A stretch of DNA of 50,450 bases, taken from contig JAJDUT010000077.1 of NCBI GenBank assembly GCA_022826515.1, positions 1 to 50,450 of the forward strand, in the 5' to 3' direction. Numbering within the stretch: position 1 is the first letter of the stretch; every line of letters begins with the position of its first letter. Both the position numbers and the translations under genes were made by a program. Positions 34,370 through 42,398 of the stretch are shown one piece after another. This DNA comes from Candidatus Latescibacterota bacterium (GTDB lineage Bacteria > Latescibacterota > UBA2968 > UBA8231). The notes beneath the pieces were generated by a model, which was given only the letters and a program-made list of their open reading frames with translations, ran no database searches and had not been told where the DNA came from.

Positions 34370-34534
34370 CTCTATGCGGGATTTTACCACCGCCTGTCAG
34401 CGCACGGTCAAGTTGGCCGAGACGGTGTGCTGCGACCAAGAGCAGGTCGAATACTACCGGAGAGCTTTTGAGCGCTACCGGGCGCTCTATCCGACGTTGC
34501 GGGAGTGGTATGGGAGATAGGCCGGCGAGTGAGA
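34370..34534 (+). pseudogene. Direct repeat 2, right copy (xylulokinase C-terminal fragment)
   Basis: The second copy of the xylulokinase tail closes the ATPase-nuclease insertion. It still has an open 48-codon frame from ATG 34374 to TAG 34520 ('VKLAETVCCDQEQVEYYRRA'), with six or so amino-acid changes and a premature stop near the end. Frame conservation suggests that it came from an orthologous, once functional xylulokinase gene. Confidence 0.88.
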
Positions 34535-34538
34535 AGAG

Positions 34539-35173
34539 CTATGCCTGCCACTCAGGCGGACAAGTCAAGTCTTTCCCGTTAGACAATTGTACCGGATTGG
34601 GTAATTGGCTATTGGCTAAATGGCTTTTTTTGATGGTGTGATGTGCATGGCAGGCTTGCATTAACGCTTTGGCCCGGCTACTAGGCGGGATAAGCACATG
34701 GACTTGTTTGTCGGGGTAAAGGCGCTCAACCGCTTTAATGCCCGGAACCATATCGCTATCACCTGTTACCAAGACCGCCGTATCGTATTCATCTTTCACG
34801 GCTAATTCGAGCAACTTGATAGCGATATTGACGTCTGTCTGCTTTTCTTCGTGTGTCAAATAGGTTCGCTTACACACCGCCCGGCATCGTTTTTTTATCT
34901 TGTGGAATTCCCCGAATTCTACCGCTACGTCGCGATTGCGCTGTGCCTGAATATACGTCCGGTGCCGATTGGTCTTTGATTGAGACCAATCGGCGTACGC
35001 GGTGAAATAGATTATTTGCCCGATACGTCGAGGGTTATAGAAACACTCGGCTAAGCGACGCAAATCCAACCAGCGATACTGGCGAACCCCACCGCATACA
35101 GTAGGGAGTGGTAGAGATTACAGCCATCTATGAAAAAGGCAACTCGGTCTTTGTCTTTGGGATTATTTGGCAT
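34539..35173 (-). pseudogene. NYN/DUF88 domain protein gene with a one-base frameshift
   Basis: ATG 35173 opens MPNNPKDKDRVAFFIDGCN, the classic NYN-domain start with a catalytic Asp, but that phase stops near 35055. The rest, from 'QYRWLDLRRLAECFYNPRR' through 'AVLVTGDSDMVPGIKAVERL' to the stop at 34539, is in the next phase. Adding one base to the C4 run at 35087-35090 joins both parts perfectly into a protein of about 211 residues. NYN proteins are PIN-like RNases. Either the gene is inactivated or the base is a homopolymer sequencing error. It adjoins the right edge of the second insertion. Confidence 0.75.
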
Positions 35174-35193
35174 AAAATCTCGTACAAAAAAAA

Positions 35194-35260
35194 CCCCCGC
35201 TCCGGCTACGCCGGGGTGACGGGGGGGCCTAGGGCACCTACGTCCCTAGGGGGGTGTGTC
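35194..35260. repeat. GC-rich double hairpin between the NYN and DUF6364 genes
   Basis: Two inverted repeats follow an A8 run. The first is the C5...G7 arms around the ccgg-rich core at 35194-35227; the second is cctaggg (35228-35234) and ccctagg (35244-35250) with a nine-base loop. It could be a bidirectional terminator or a small palindromic intergenic element. No protein is encoded. Confidence 0.5.
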
Positions 35261-35371
35261 TATTAATGTAAGCAATAATATGCAAAAATCAAGTTGAATG
35301 GTTCCGCTTACCAGCGGGCAAAAGACAAGGCCAATGGTAGTTATCGCATGATTACGTAGCGAGTGATATGC

Positions 35372-35402
35372 TTGACACTTGAGATTAAAATTACGTAATT
35401 TT
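35372..35402 (+). promoter_or_regulatory. Promoter and palindromic operator of the DUF6364/PIN pair
   Basis: TTGACA at 35372-35377 is followed after 18 bases by TAATTT. The perfect 16-bp palindrome AAAATTACGTAATTTT (35387-35402) covers the spacer and the -10. Nearby attacgta and atacgta motifs repeat its core. This is a textbook position for autorepression by the antitoxin 44 bases downstream. Confidence 0.55.
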
Positions 35403-35445
35403 TTAGAAAAATGATACGTATAAATACAATCCAAAGGAGGCTAAG

Positions 35446-35700
35446 ATGGCCGTTAAAAAGCTGACCCTGAGTGCTCCAGAGGAAGTTATCGCCGAGACCA
35501 AGCGGATCGCAGCTAAAAAGAAAACCAGCGTTTCGGCACTTTTCGTCCGGCTTTTTCGCACGATTGACCAAGAATGCGATCCTAAAGACACCTTAGGCCC
35601 GATTGCGCTCAGTGCGTCTGGAATCGTGAAGTTGCCAACGGATCGAGCGGAGAGCGAGTTGCTCGAAAACGCACTTGGTGAAAAATATGGGATACGGTAG
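35446..35700 (+). CDS. DUF6364-type antitoxin (ribbon-helix-helix)
   Basis: 84 residues from ATG 35446 with a strong AAAGGAGG. The N-terminus 'AVKKLTLSAPEEVIAETKRI' is a beta-strand then helix as in ribbon-helix-helix antitoxins, and 'KKKTSVSALFVRLFR' is the second helix. The acidic C-terminal part would wrap the toxin. Its stop TAG shares its G with the GTG of the PIN gene, so they are coupled. A palindrome covering the promoter suggests that it represses its own operon. Confidence 0.82.
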   Translation: MAVKKLTLSAPEEVIAETKRIAAKKKTSVSALFVRLFRTIDQECDPKDTLGPIALSASGIVKLPTDRAESELLENALGEKYGIR

Positions 35701-36131
35701 TGATTGCGCTGGTAGATACCAATGTTCTGCTGGATGTACTCACGCGCCGTGAACCCCACTATCGAGCCTCTGCCTACGTTTGGACGCTGGCCGAGCGCGG
35801 GGAAATTACGGCGTTCATTTCAGCCATTAGCTTCAACAACATTTACTACATTGTGCGAAAAGCCGAAAGCAAAACAAAGGCCGAAAAAGTATTGAAACTG
35901 CTACGGGATACATTCGATTCGGTGGCTCCCGATGCCAAAATCATCAATCAGGCTATCGACTCAGCCTGCGACGATTTCGAGGATGCCATCCAATTCCATT
36001 CTGCCATTCGAGTTGGAGCCCATGTTCTTATCACGCGCAATCCGAGCGACTTCCCCCAGCTAGGAGTGAGCATTGCGACGCCTGAGGAGTTTTTAAGAAT
36101 ATGGGCAGATCAACGCAATGAATGCTCGTAG
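35700..36131 (+). CDS. PIN domain toxin (VapC-like RNase)
   Basis: 143 residues from GTG 35700. The N-terminal 'IALVDTNVLLDVLTRREPHY' gives D6, and 'SACDDFEDAIQFHSA' gives D91/D92 and D95 of the metal site; 'LITRNPSDFPQLGV' is the usual PIN end. The position of the conserved Glu has Asn in 'SFNNIYYIVRK', as in some members of this PIN group. It would cleave RNA when freed from the DUF6364 antitoxin. The pair stands between the NYN pseudogene and the ceramidase-like operon. Confidence 0.85.
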   Translation: MIALVDTNVLLDVLTRREPHYRASAYVWTLAERGEITAFISAISFNNIYYIVRKAESKTKAEKVLKLLRDTFDSVAPDAKIINQAIDSACDDFEDAIQFHSAIRVGAHVLITRNPSDFPQLGVSIATPEEFLRIWADQRNECS

Positions 36132-36189
36132 GTGGCCGCGTATATTAGAGCGGCGCGGCATACCTGCAATCATTCCGCATTGAGAAATC

Positions 36190-37476
36190 ATGCTGCAACT
36201 CGCCACGTTTCAATCCGACGTTACGCCGCCGCTGGGCCATCCGCTCTGTGCAGGGTGGTATCCATCGTCCAAGGGCATCGCCGAGCCGTTGTCTGCCTTG
36301 GGACTGATTTTGTTGCCGGACGATCAATTGCCGATGGTCTTGTGCGCCTTGGACTGGGCTGAGTTGAGCAATGGCGATTACGACCGCTGGCGCGGGGAAT
36401 TGGCTCAGGCCGTGGGTACCGAGGCCGAGCGGGTGGCCGTGCACTGTATCCACGCCCACGATACGCCTTGGCCCGACCGCGATGCTCAGGACATTCTCGA
36501 CGCTCACGGCTGTCCCAATATCATTATGGCCGGCGATTGGGCTGAAAAAGTGCGGGCGCAAGCGGCGCAAGCGGCGGGCGCGGTCGTGACCAAGCTGCAA
36601 CCCTGCACGGATATTGCGGTGGGGCAGGCTAAAGTCGAGAAAATTGCTTCCAATCGGCGGGTGATGGGGCCAGACGGCAAGGTGGCCGGGGTGCGCTGGA
36701 CCCAGTGTCGCGATCCACAAGTGCGGGACGCGCCCGAGGGCATCATCGACCCCATGCTCAAGACGATTGGCTTTTACCAAGGGGAAATGCCCCTGGCGCT
36801 GTTGCACTACTACGCCGTCCATCCCACCAGCGAGGACGGCACCGGACTGGTGACGCCTGAATTCGTCGGCTTGGCGCGCAACCGCCGCAGCGGGGAAAGC
36901 GGCGTGCCGCACATATACTTCACCGGCTGCGCGGGCAATGTCACTGCGGGCAAGTACAACGACGGCATTGCTGACAACCGGGAGTTGTTCACCGAGCGCA
37001 TCCATCGGGCCATGTTGGAGGCGGAGCAGGGCAGTGCGCGGCAGCCGCTGGAGCGCGTGCGCTGGACGGTCGAGCCGGTGCGGCTGCCGCCGAGGGAGGA
37101 TATGGGCGAGGAAAACCTGCTGGCGCAAATCGCCTCGTCGGCCACCGGGGCCAAAGTGCATAGCAAAGCCGCCCTCATGTTGACGTATCTGCGGCGACGC
37201 GAGCGGCCTATTCCCATCACTTGCTTGCATCTCAACGACCGGGTGGCGGTGGTCCATTTGCCGGGCGAGATATTTATCGAATACCAACTGCACGCGCAGG
37301 TGAGTCGCCCCGATGCCTTTGTCGCCGTGGCGGGATACGGGGATTTGGGGACTGGGTATATAACCTTGGCGAATTCCTTTGCCGAGGGGGGATACGAGCC
37401 GGTGGATGCCTTTGTGTCGGGGCGGTCGGAAAAGATTGTGCGCGGTGCCATTGAGAAGGTGCTGCGGGGCCCTTAA
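36190..37476 (+). CDS. Neutral/alkaline ceramidase-like protein
   Basis: 428 residues. The N-terminal pattern 'FQSDVTPPLGHPLCAGW', 'CIHAHDTPWPD' (metal His pair), 'LLHYYAVHPTSEDGTGLVTP' and 'YFTGCAGNVTAGKYND' matches the neutral ceramidase N-terminal family. There is no signal peptide, and the C-terminal immunoglobulin domain of true ceramidases is missing. In bacteria such short members are mostly uncharacterised amidase-like hydrolases, so lipid cleavage should not be assumed. It leads a unit with a second paralogue 25 bp downstream, then SIS-like and GNAT genes. Confidence 0.75.
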   Translation: MLQLATFQSDVTPPLGHPLCAGWYPSSKGIAEPLSALGLILLPDDQLPMVLCALDWAELSNGDYDRWRGELAQAVGTEAERVAVHCIHAHDTPWPDRDAQDILDAHGCPNIIMAGDWAEKVRAQAAQAAGAVVTKLQPCTDIAVGQAKVEKIASNRRVMGPDGKVAGVRWTQCRDPQVRDAPEGIIDPMLKTIGFYQGEMPLALLHYYAVHPTSEDGTGLVTPEFVGLARNRRSGESGVPHIYFTGCAGNVTAGKYNDGIADNRELFTERIHRAMLEAEQGSARQPLERVRWTVEPVRLPPREDMGEENLLAQIASSATGAKVHSKAALMLTYLRRRERPIPITCLHLNDRVAVVHLPGEIFIEYQLHAQVSRPDAFVAVAGYGDLGTGYITLANSFAEGGYEPVDAFVSGRSEKIVRGAIEKVLRGP

Positions 37477-37501
37477 CCAACGAGAGTAGGAGAAAAGGAT
37501 A

Positions 37502-38821
37502 ATGAACGACTTACTGGCCGGAACCGGCGGTGCCCGGATCACTCCACCGATCGGCTGCCCCATGGGCGGATACGGTGCTCGCGACCACGGGGCCGAGGGC
37601 GTACACGACCACCTCAACACCCACGCCTTGTTCCTCGACGACGGCTCGACCCAGGCCGTAATCATCGCCAACGATCTGCTCGGCATGAGAGCGGAACAGA
37701 TCGCTCGCGTGCGCGAACTGGTGCACGCGGCGACGGGAGTACCTGCGGCCCACGTATTCCTCGCCTTCTCGCATACGCACGGCGGTCCGCTGATGTACTC
37801 TGACTTTTCGGCGCTGGAGGAACAGGTCGTTACCTATATCGACGCGGTGAGCTACTACATGGCCGGCGCTGCTCTGCAGGCGGCCACCTCGGCGGTGCCC
37901 GTGCGCTGGGGTACGGGCCGTCATCCGCTGCAGGTTGGCGTCAATCGCCGGGAGCGCCAGGCGGATGGCACGACCCGTATCGGCGTCAACCCCGACGGAG
38001 TGGTGGCACCTTGGGTCGATGCGGTGTGGTTTGAGCGCGAGGATGGCGGCCCGCTGTCGGTGATCTATCAGCACGCGGCTCACGGAACCTGTCTAGTGAG
38101 CGACAACTACCTGTTCACAGCCGACTGGATCGGCCATGCCATGCAGTTGATCGAGGCCCAACTGTCGGGCGTGACGGCGCTGTTCGTCAACGGTTGTGCT
38201 GGCAATATCAACCCTCATCCGCGCGGTTCCTTTGCCCTTGCCGCACGTCACGGTACTAGGGCTGGTGATGCGGTGCTGCAGACGGTGTTGGACCGAGCCG
38301 ATTTGAGACGGGGTGGCCGACTGCGCTGTGCCCAGCACGCCTTTGAGCTGCCTCTCCAGCCCATGCCGTCGCAGGAGGAGTGCGAGCGCGAGCTGGCAGA
38401 GTGGGAACCGGCCTTTCGCCAGCTCAAGGGCGCGCACCACCGGAGCTGGCAGGTCTGCCGCCGCTACTTTGCCACAAAGGAGCGGTTCGAAGCGTGTCAG
38501 AGCGGCTCAGTGGCTACGGGCCTGCCCCTTGAATTGCAGGTCGTGGCTCTGGACGACGTGGCTCTCATCGGCCTGCCGGGGGAGATCTTCGTCGAGACGG
38601 GGCTGGCCATTGCCGAGGCGTCGCCTTTTTCCTTGACCTTGCCCGTGGGGTACGCCAACGGTGCCATCGGCTACGTGCCGACGAGTGAGGAGGTGCCCTA
38701 CGGGGGCTACGAGGTCCTCGATGCGAGGGCGAGCCACCAGGGGCGCTTTCTGCGCGATGACGCGGATCGGGTCCTGATTGACGGGGCACTTCGGGCTTTG
38801 GAACTGGCTGCGGCAGAGTGA
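37502..38821 (+). CDS. Neutral/alkaline non-lysosomal ceramidase N-terminal domain protein
   Basis: 439 residues from ATG 37502, behind AGGAG. It shares the family blocks with its upstream neighbour: 'GTGGARITPPIGCPMGGYGA', 'FLAFSHTHGGPLMYSD' (metal His pair), 'QHAAHGTCLVSDNYLFTADW' and 'FVNGCAGNINPHPRG'. Later, 'VALIGLPGEIFVETGLAIAE' and 'LPVGYANGAIGYVPTSEEVP' are typical C-terminal parts. Tandem, diverged copies suggest related but distinct amide substrates. Its stop overlaps the start of the next gene (GTGA). Confidence 0.82.
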   Translation: MNDLLAGTGGARITPPIGCPMGGYGARDHGAEGVHDHLNTHALFLDDGSTQAVIIANDLLGMRAEQIARVRELVHAATGVPAAHVFLAFSHTHGGPLMYSDFSALEEQVVTYIDAVSYYMAGAALQAATSAVPVRWGTGRHPLQVGVNRRERQADGTTRIGVNPDGVVAPWVDAVWFEREDGGPLSVIYQHAAHGTCLVSDNYLFTADWIGHAMQLIEAQLSGVTALFVNGCAGNINPHPRGSFALAARHGTRAGDAVLQTVLDRADLRRGGRLRCAQHAFELPLQPMPSQEECERELAEWEPAFRQLKGAHHRSWQVCRRYFATKERFEACQSGSVATGLPLELQVVALDDVALIGLPGEIFVETGLAIAEASPFSLTLPVGYANGAIGYVPTSEEVPYGGYEVLDARASHQGRFLRDDADRVLIDGALRALELAAAE

Positions 38822-40002
38822 ATTGCGTGGATTATCTCGCGGCACTCTTGGCAGGCATTGAGGGCCTGAGACCGCGACTGTCGGCAATCTCGGAGGTCGC
38901 CGACCAAGTCGTCGGACGCCTTGTAGCGGATGGACGGCTACTGCTGGCCAGTGTGCGGCCGGACTTTACGTCAGAGGGCTTCATTCGCTCTGGCGGGCTG
39001 ATGCTGGCTGAGGAGTGGACGCCCGAGACGGTGTTGTCGTCGAATGACGTGGTGATTCTCGGCTGGTCGGGAGCTCCGCTGGACGAGGAGTTGGAGTTGT
39101 TGCGGGATCTGCGAGCTTCGGGTGCTCTGATCGTCGGCATTGGGCCGGCCTCGTGGGCTGGTGCGGATTCTCAGTTGGGGGCCGACCTATTTCTGGAGAG
39201 CGCGATTCCCCTGCCAGAGGTGGTGACCGCTCCCTTCGGCGGCGAGGGCTACCCGCTGATCTCTCTGCAGAATTTAGTTGTCTTGTGGACCTTCACCGGT
39301 GAGATCGTGGCCGCCTTGACCCGGATCGGGCGGATGCCTGCCATGTATCAGAGCGTGCTGGTGGCAGGGGCGAGGGATCGCAATGCCCAGTTTGCTGGCT
39401 CGCGGTTCCACCAGACGCACCAAGTGCCGGCGATGCCTCCTGGACAGGTGGGTGGGGACTACTTGGACGCAATCGGAGCGATTCTGCGCGCTCTGATCGA
39501 GGAGGAGGCAGGAGCGATTGACCGCGTCGGTGCGGTCTGCGCTCAGGTCCTCAACGATGGCCGCGTCATCCATGCGGGCATGATCTCCCACTTTCCCGTG
39601 TATCAGCACGGAGCGCCGGGCGATCCGCTGTACATGCGTCGCCTAGGACGGCTCGATGGGGAGTCGCCGTCGGTGGCCGAACTTGAGCGCGAGCTGGAGT
39701 CAGGGGATTTGTTCTTCTTCCTCGGGTACTACCGGCGACCGACGCAAGCCTATCAGGTCGCGCGCCGGACAGGTGCACGGATCGTCGAGGTGATTACCGG
39801 GGATGGATTGGACGGCCCGCCGCAGCCGGACTACGTCATCCGACCGAAGTGGCCCTTCGGCGATGCGGTGACGCGGGTGCCGGGGTACGACGTGGAGATC
39901 TTGCCCAGTTCCGGTATTGTGCAGGCGGCGATTTACTGGGCTGTGGTGGCGGCGATCTGGCAGGTGCTCGCCGAGCGGGCCGCGTCCACTCGTATTCTGT
40001 GA
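38818..40002 (+). CDS. SIS-like uncharacterised protein
   Basis: 394 residues from GTG 38818, overlapping the preceding stop. The N-terminal half alternates strands and helices like sugar isomerase (SIS) domains: 'VADQVVGRLVADGRLLLASV', 'SNDVVILGWSGAPLDEELEL' and 'DLRASGALIVGIGP'. A second, less clear half follows ('GDLFFFLGYYRRPTQAYQVA'). I cannot assign a reaction. Coupling to the ceramidase-like gene and the GNAT gene seven bases downstream suggests that it processes or senses an aminosugar-type compound. Confidence 0.55.
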   Translation: MNCVDYLAALLAGIEGLRPRLSAISEVADQVVGRLVADGRLLLASVRPDFTSEGFIRSGGLMLAEEWTPETVLSSNDVVILGWSGAPLDEELELLRDLRASGALIVGIGPASWAGADSQLGADLFLESAIPLPEVVTAPFGGEGYPLISLQNLVVLWTFTGEIVAALTRIGRMPAMYQSVLVAGARDRNAQFAGSRFHQTHQVPAMPPGQVGGDYLDAIGAILRALIEEEAGAIDRVGAVCAQVLNDGRVIHAGMISHFPVYQHGAPGDPLYMRRLGRLDGESPSVAELERELESGDLFFFLGYYRRPTQAYQVARRTGARIVEVITGDGLDGPPQPDYVIRPKWPFGDAVTRVPGYDVEILPSSGIVQAAIYWAVVAAIWQVLAERAASTRIL

Positions 40003-40008
40003 GGTGGA

Positions 40009-41085
40009 ATGATGAATAGTACAGAGACGACAACAGTTCAACTACGCAGCGGAGAAACGTTGACGATCGAGGTGTGCGAGCCACCCTTTCCCGGTGGAGA
40101 GCACAGCCTCTGCTGGTGGGGGGATATCGCCGCCGATCTGATGGCAGGGAACCTGCGGCCTTGGCTGTACACGCCTTACTACCTAGGGAAGATCGACGGA
40201 GAGTTGGTGGGCTACATGGGCTGCCAGACCCCCGCGGATACGCGCGAGGTGGGGCTCGTCGAGTTCGTCTGGACCGACGAGGCGCACCGGCGCAAGGGGA
40301 TTGCTTCGCTTCTGCTCGGTCGGCTCGTGGAGGATTTCGCGCAGGCTGGGGGACTGGCGCTTTATCTGTGTACGGCTAATCCCCATGCTGGCAGCCTGTA
40401 CGAGCGCCATGGATTTCGCTATTTCGTCGGAGATGGAATGCGCTACTTAGCACCCGGTGCTGAAGACTTTGACCGCGATTACCTCGACGGTGGTGGTCCG
40501 GCCGAGGTTCGCGACGCTACTTGGGCCGATTTGCCGGGGGCTTCGGTGCTCTATAATCATCCCGAGCCGAGGTGGATCGTGAAGGACTACCTGAGCCAGA
40601 GTTTCCGCGACACCCGCTACGAGAGCCATTTTGTGAAGACCTTGCGGCGTTTAGAAGGCCAGCGGGGGTTCTGTCTCGCTCTGGAAAACACCAAGCGCCG
40701 CTTGGTCGGCTTGGCCACGGTCGAACGGCGGGGGACTTTTGCTGAGCAGCACACGGGCATATTGAGCTTTCGCGTGGCACCGGCCTTCAGCAGCCAGGCT
40801 GCGGATTTGCTCGGTGCGGTGGTCGAGCGGTGCGCGGCCTTGGAGATCGCGGTCCTGCATGTCTATCTGGCCGACTGCGACGGCGATCAGAAACAGCTAC
40901 TTGCGGAAGCGGGATTTGGCGAGGAGGCGCGATTCAAGCGGCGGTTGCGGGTCGATGGGCGGTACGTGGATATGGTCGTGTACGCCCGGACTGTAGCGCA
41001 GACGGCGACAGCTCTCTTCGGCGAGGGATACTACTACGGGGGGCGCAAGGACTGGCAGCGGGAGCGAGCGGACGACGCGAGTTGA
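40009..41085 (+). CDS. GNAT family N-acetyltransferase, probably tandem domains
   Basis: 358 residues from ATG 40009, behind GAGGTGG. The first GNAT domain (about 45-145) has 'TREVGLVEFVWTDEAHRRKG' and 'IASLLLGRLVEDFAQAGGLA', the acetyl-CoA loop R-x-x-G pattern, and 'YERHGFRYF' at its end. The second half (about 165-345) is a weaker GNAT-like fold ('LVGLATVERRG', 'LAEAGFGEEARFKRRL'). It is the last gene of the ceramidase-like unit and probably acetylates an amine released or used by that unit. The substrate is unknown. Confidence 0.78.
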   Translation: MMNSTETTTVQLRSGETLTIEVCEPPFPGGEHSLCWWGDIAADLMAGNLRPWLYTPYYLGKIDGELVGYMGCQTPADTREVGLVEFVWTDEAHRRKGIASLLLGRLVEDFAQAGGLALYLCTANPHAGSLYERHGFRYFVGDGMRYLAPGAEDFDRDYLDGGGPAEVRDATWADLPGASVLYNHPEPRWIVKDYLSQSFRDTRYESHFVKTLRRLEGQRGFCLALENTKRRLVGLATVERRGTFAEQHTGILSFRVAPAFSSQAADLLGAVVERCAALEIAVLHVYLADCDGDQKQLLAEAGFGEEARFKRRLRVDGRYVDMVVYARTVAQTATALFGEGYYYGGRKDWQRERADDAS

Positions 41086-41215
41086 AGGGGTTATCGTAGA
41101 AAGCTAACCCATTGTCGCCGTGTACATTAACCGTCAGATGTTAATTTACATGTACATGCAGTCAGCATGGTTGCCGTAGCGTTCGGCTAGACGTGGATTG
41201 TTCCGCTCGACCATC

Positions 41216-42352
41216 TCAATCGATTTTATTCTTTTCGATGTAATCCCAGTTGATATTCATCCCCAAGCCGGGCCGTTGGGGCACGTGGACAAAACCTTGC
41301 TCGTCCATCAGCTCGCCGTGCTCGTGCAGCCACGGGGCGGGCTGGTCGAAGTCGATGAAGGGGTGCAATAGGCCGCGTTCGTAGAATTCGCCGTTGTGCA
41401 TGGCGCATAGGGCGTGCAGATTGCCGGGGCCGCCGCCGTGGATTTCGCAGCGCATGCCAAACGACTCGCACAGATGCACGGTTTTCATCAATGGGGTGAG
41501 GCCGCCCACGTCGCCCACGCCGCAGCGGCTGATGTCGCAGGCACCGGCTTTGATCCACTCGGCGCGCACGTACATTTTGCCCTCGCAGGTCTCTGGGCCG
41601 CAAATCGGCAGGCTGGTCTGCTCGCACAGCCAGATGTAGGACGACATGCTGTGTTCGTCCATGGGTTCTTCCATCCAGTAATAGTCGAGCTTTTCCAGTT
41701 CCTTGGCTAGGAATAAGGCGGCTTCGCGGTCGTAGTAGTGGTAGGGGTCGAGCATACAGGGCACGTCGGGGCCGACTGCTTCGCGCACGGCGGCGCAGGC
41801 TTCAATGTCGCGTTTGGGGTCGGGTGCGCCGGCATAGGGTGGCTGCCAAGTGTGCAATTTGAAGGCGGGGTATCCGCGCTCCATGCACCACCGGGCGTAA
41901 TTGGCGTAGTCCTCGGGGGTGGCCAAGCCGCCTTTGAGGTCGTCGCCGCACATGGTGGAGGCGTAGGCTGGCACTTTGTCGCGCAAGCCGCCCAACAGTT
42001 TGTACACGGGTTGATCAAGGGCGCGTCCGGCCAGATCCCACAGGGCTAGGTCAACGGACATGAGCACTCGGTCGGACAGCGTGCCCAGATTGAGGCGTTG
42101 GCGGTGGTTGAGGTCGCGCCAGATTTTTTCGCGGTAAAAGGGGTCTTCGCCGACGATGGCGGGTTTGACAATGCTGTCTATGGCTTGGGTATTGGCACCA
42201 AACCAGTAGCCGGAGACGCCTTCGTCAGTGTCTATTTGCAGCAGCGTCTGGATGGTTTCGCGCTCGGGGCCAGGATGGCCGTGGCCGTCGGAGTCGCGCT
42301 CGGTATTGGTGGTGGTTTTGAAGCGAATGGTCTCTACTTGGGTGATTTTCAT
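41216..42352 (-). CDS. Mandelate racemase/enolase superfamily protein
   Basis: 378 residues from ATG 42352, eight bases after AAAGGA; the longer frame to 42418 overlaps the upstream gene. Superfamily residues: K165 in 'AFKLHTW' (general base), D202 in 'LDPYHYY', E228/E229 in 'WMEEPM', E254 in 'CGPETCEG' and H305 in 'EIHGGGPGN'. The pattern is of a dehydratase or racemase acting on a sugar acid and differs from the D-x-H type at 2361 and 44700. It is 46 bp downstream of the creatininase-family gene and co-directional. The substrate is not identified. Confidence 0.87.
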   Translation of the reverse strand: MKITQVETIRFKTTTNTERDSDGHGHPGPERETIQTLLQIDTDEGVSGYWFGANTQAIDSIVKPAIVGEDPFYREKIWRDLNHRQRLNLGTLSDRVLMSVDLALWDLAGRALDQPVYKLLGGLRDKVPAYASTMCGDDLKGGLATPEDYANYARWCMERGYPAFKLHTWQPPYAGAPDPKRDIEACAAVREAVGPDVPCMLDPYHYYDREAALFLAKELEKLDYYWMEEPMDEHSMSSYIWLCEQTSLPICGPETCEGKMYVRAEWIKAGACDISRCGVGDVGGLTPLMKTVHLCESFGMRCEIHGGGPGNLHALCAMHNGEFYERGLLHPFIDFDQPAPWLHEHGELMDEQGFVHVPQRPGLGMNINWDYIEKNKID

Positions 42353-42398
42353 ACGTCGTCCTTTTGAAGGTGGCGACCGCGGTCGCCGGTTACAGTAA

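Noticed and set aside
36145..37686. 513-codon minus-strand frame
   Set aside because: Shadow of the two ceramidase-like genes, which have clear family motifs on the plus strand.
41149..41158. Palindrome catgtacatg between convergent genes
   Set aside because: Too short and in a convergent gap with no promoter to regulate; likely chance.
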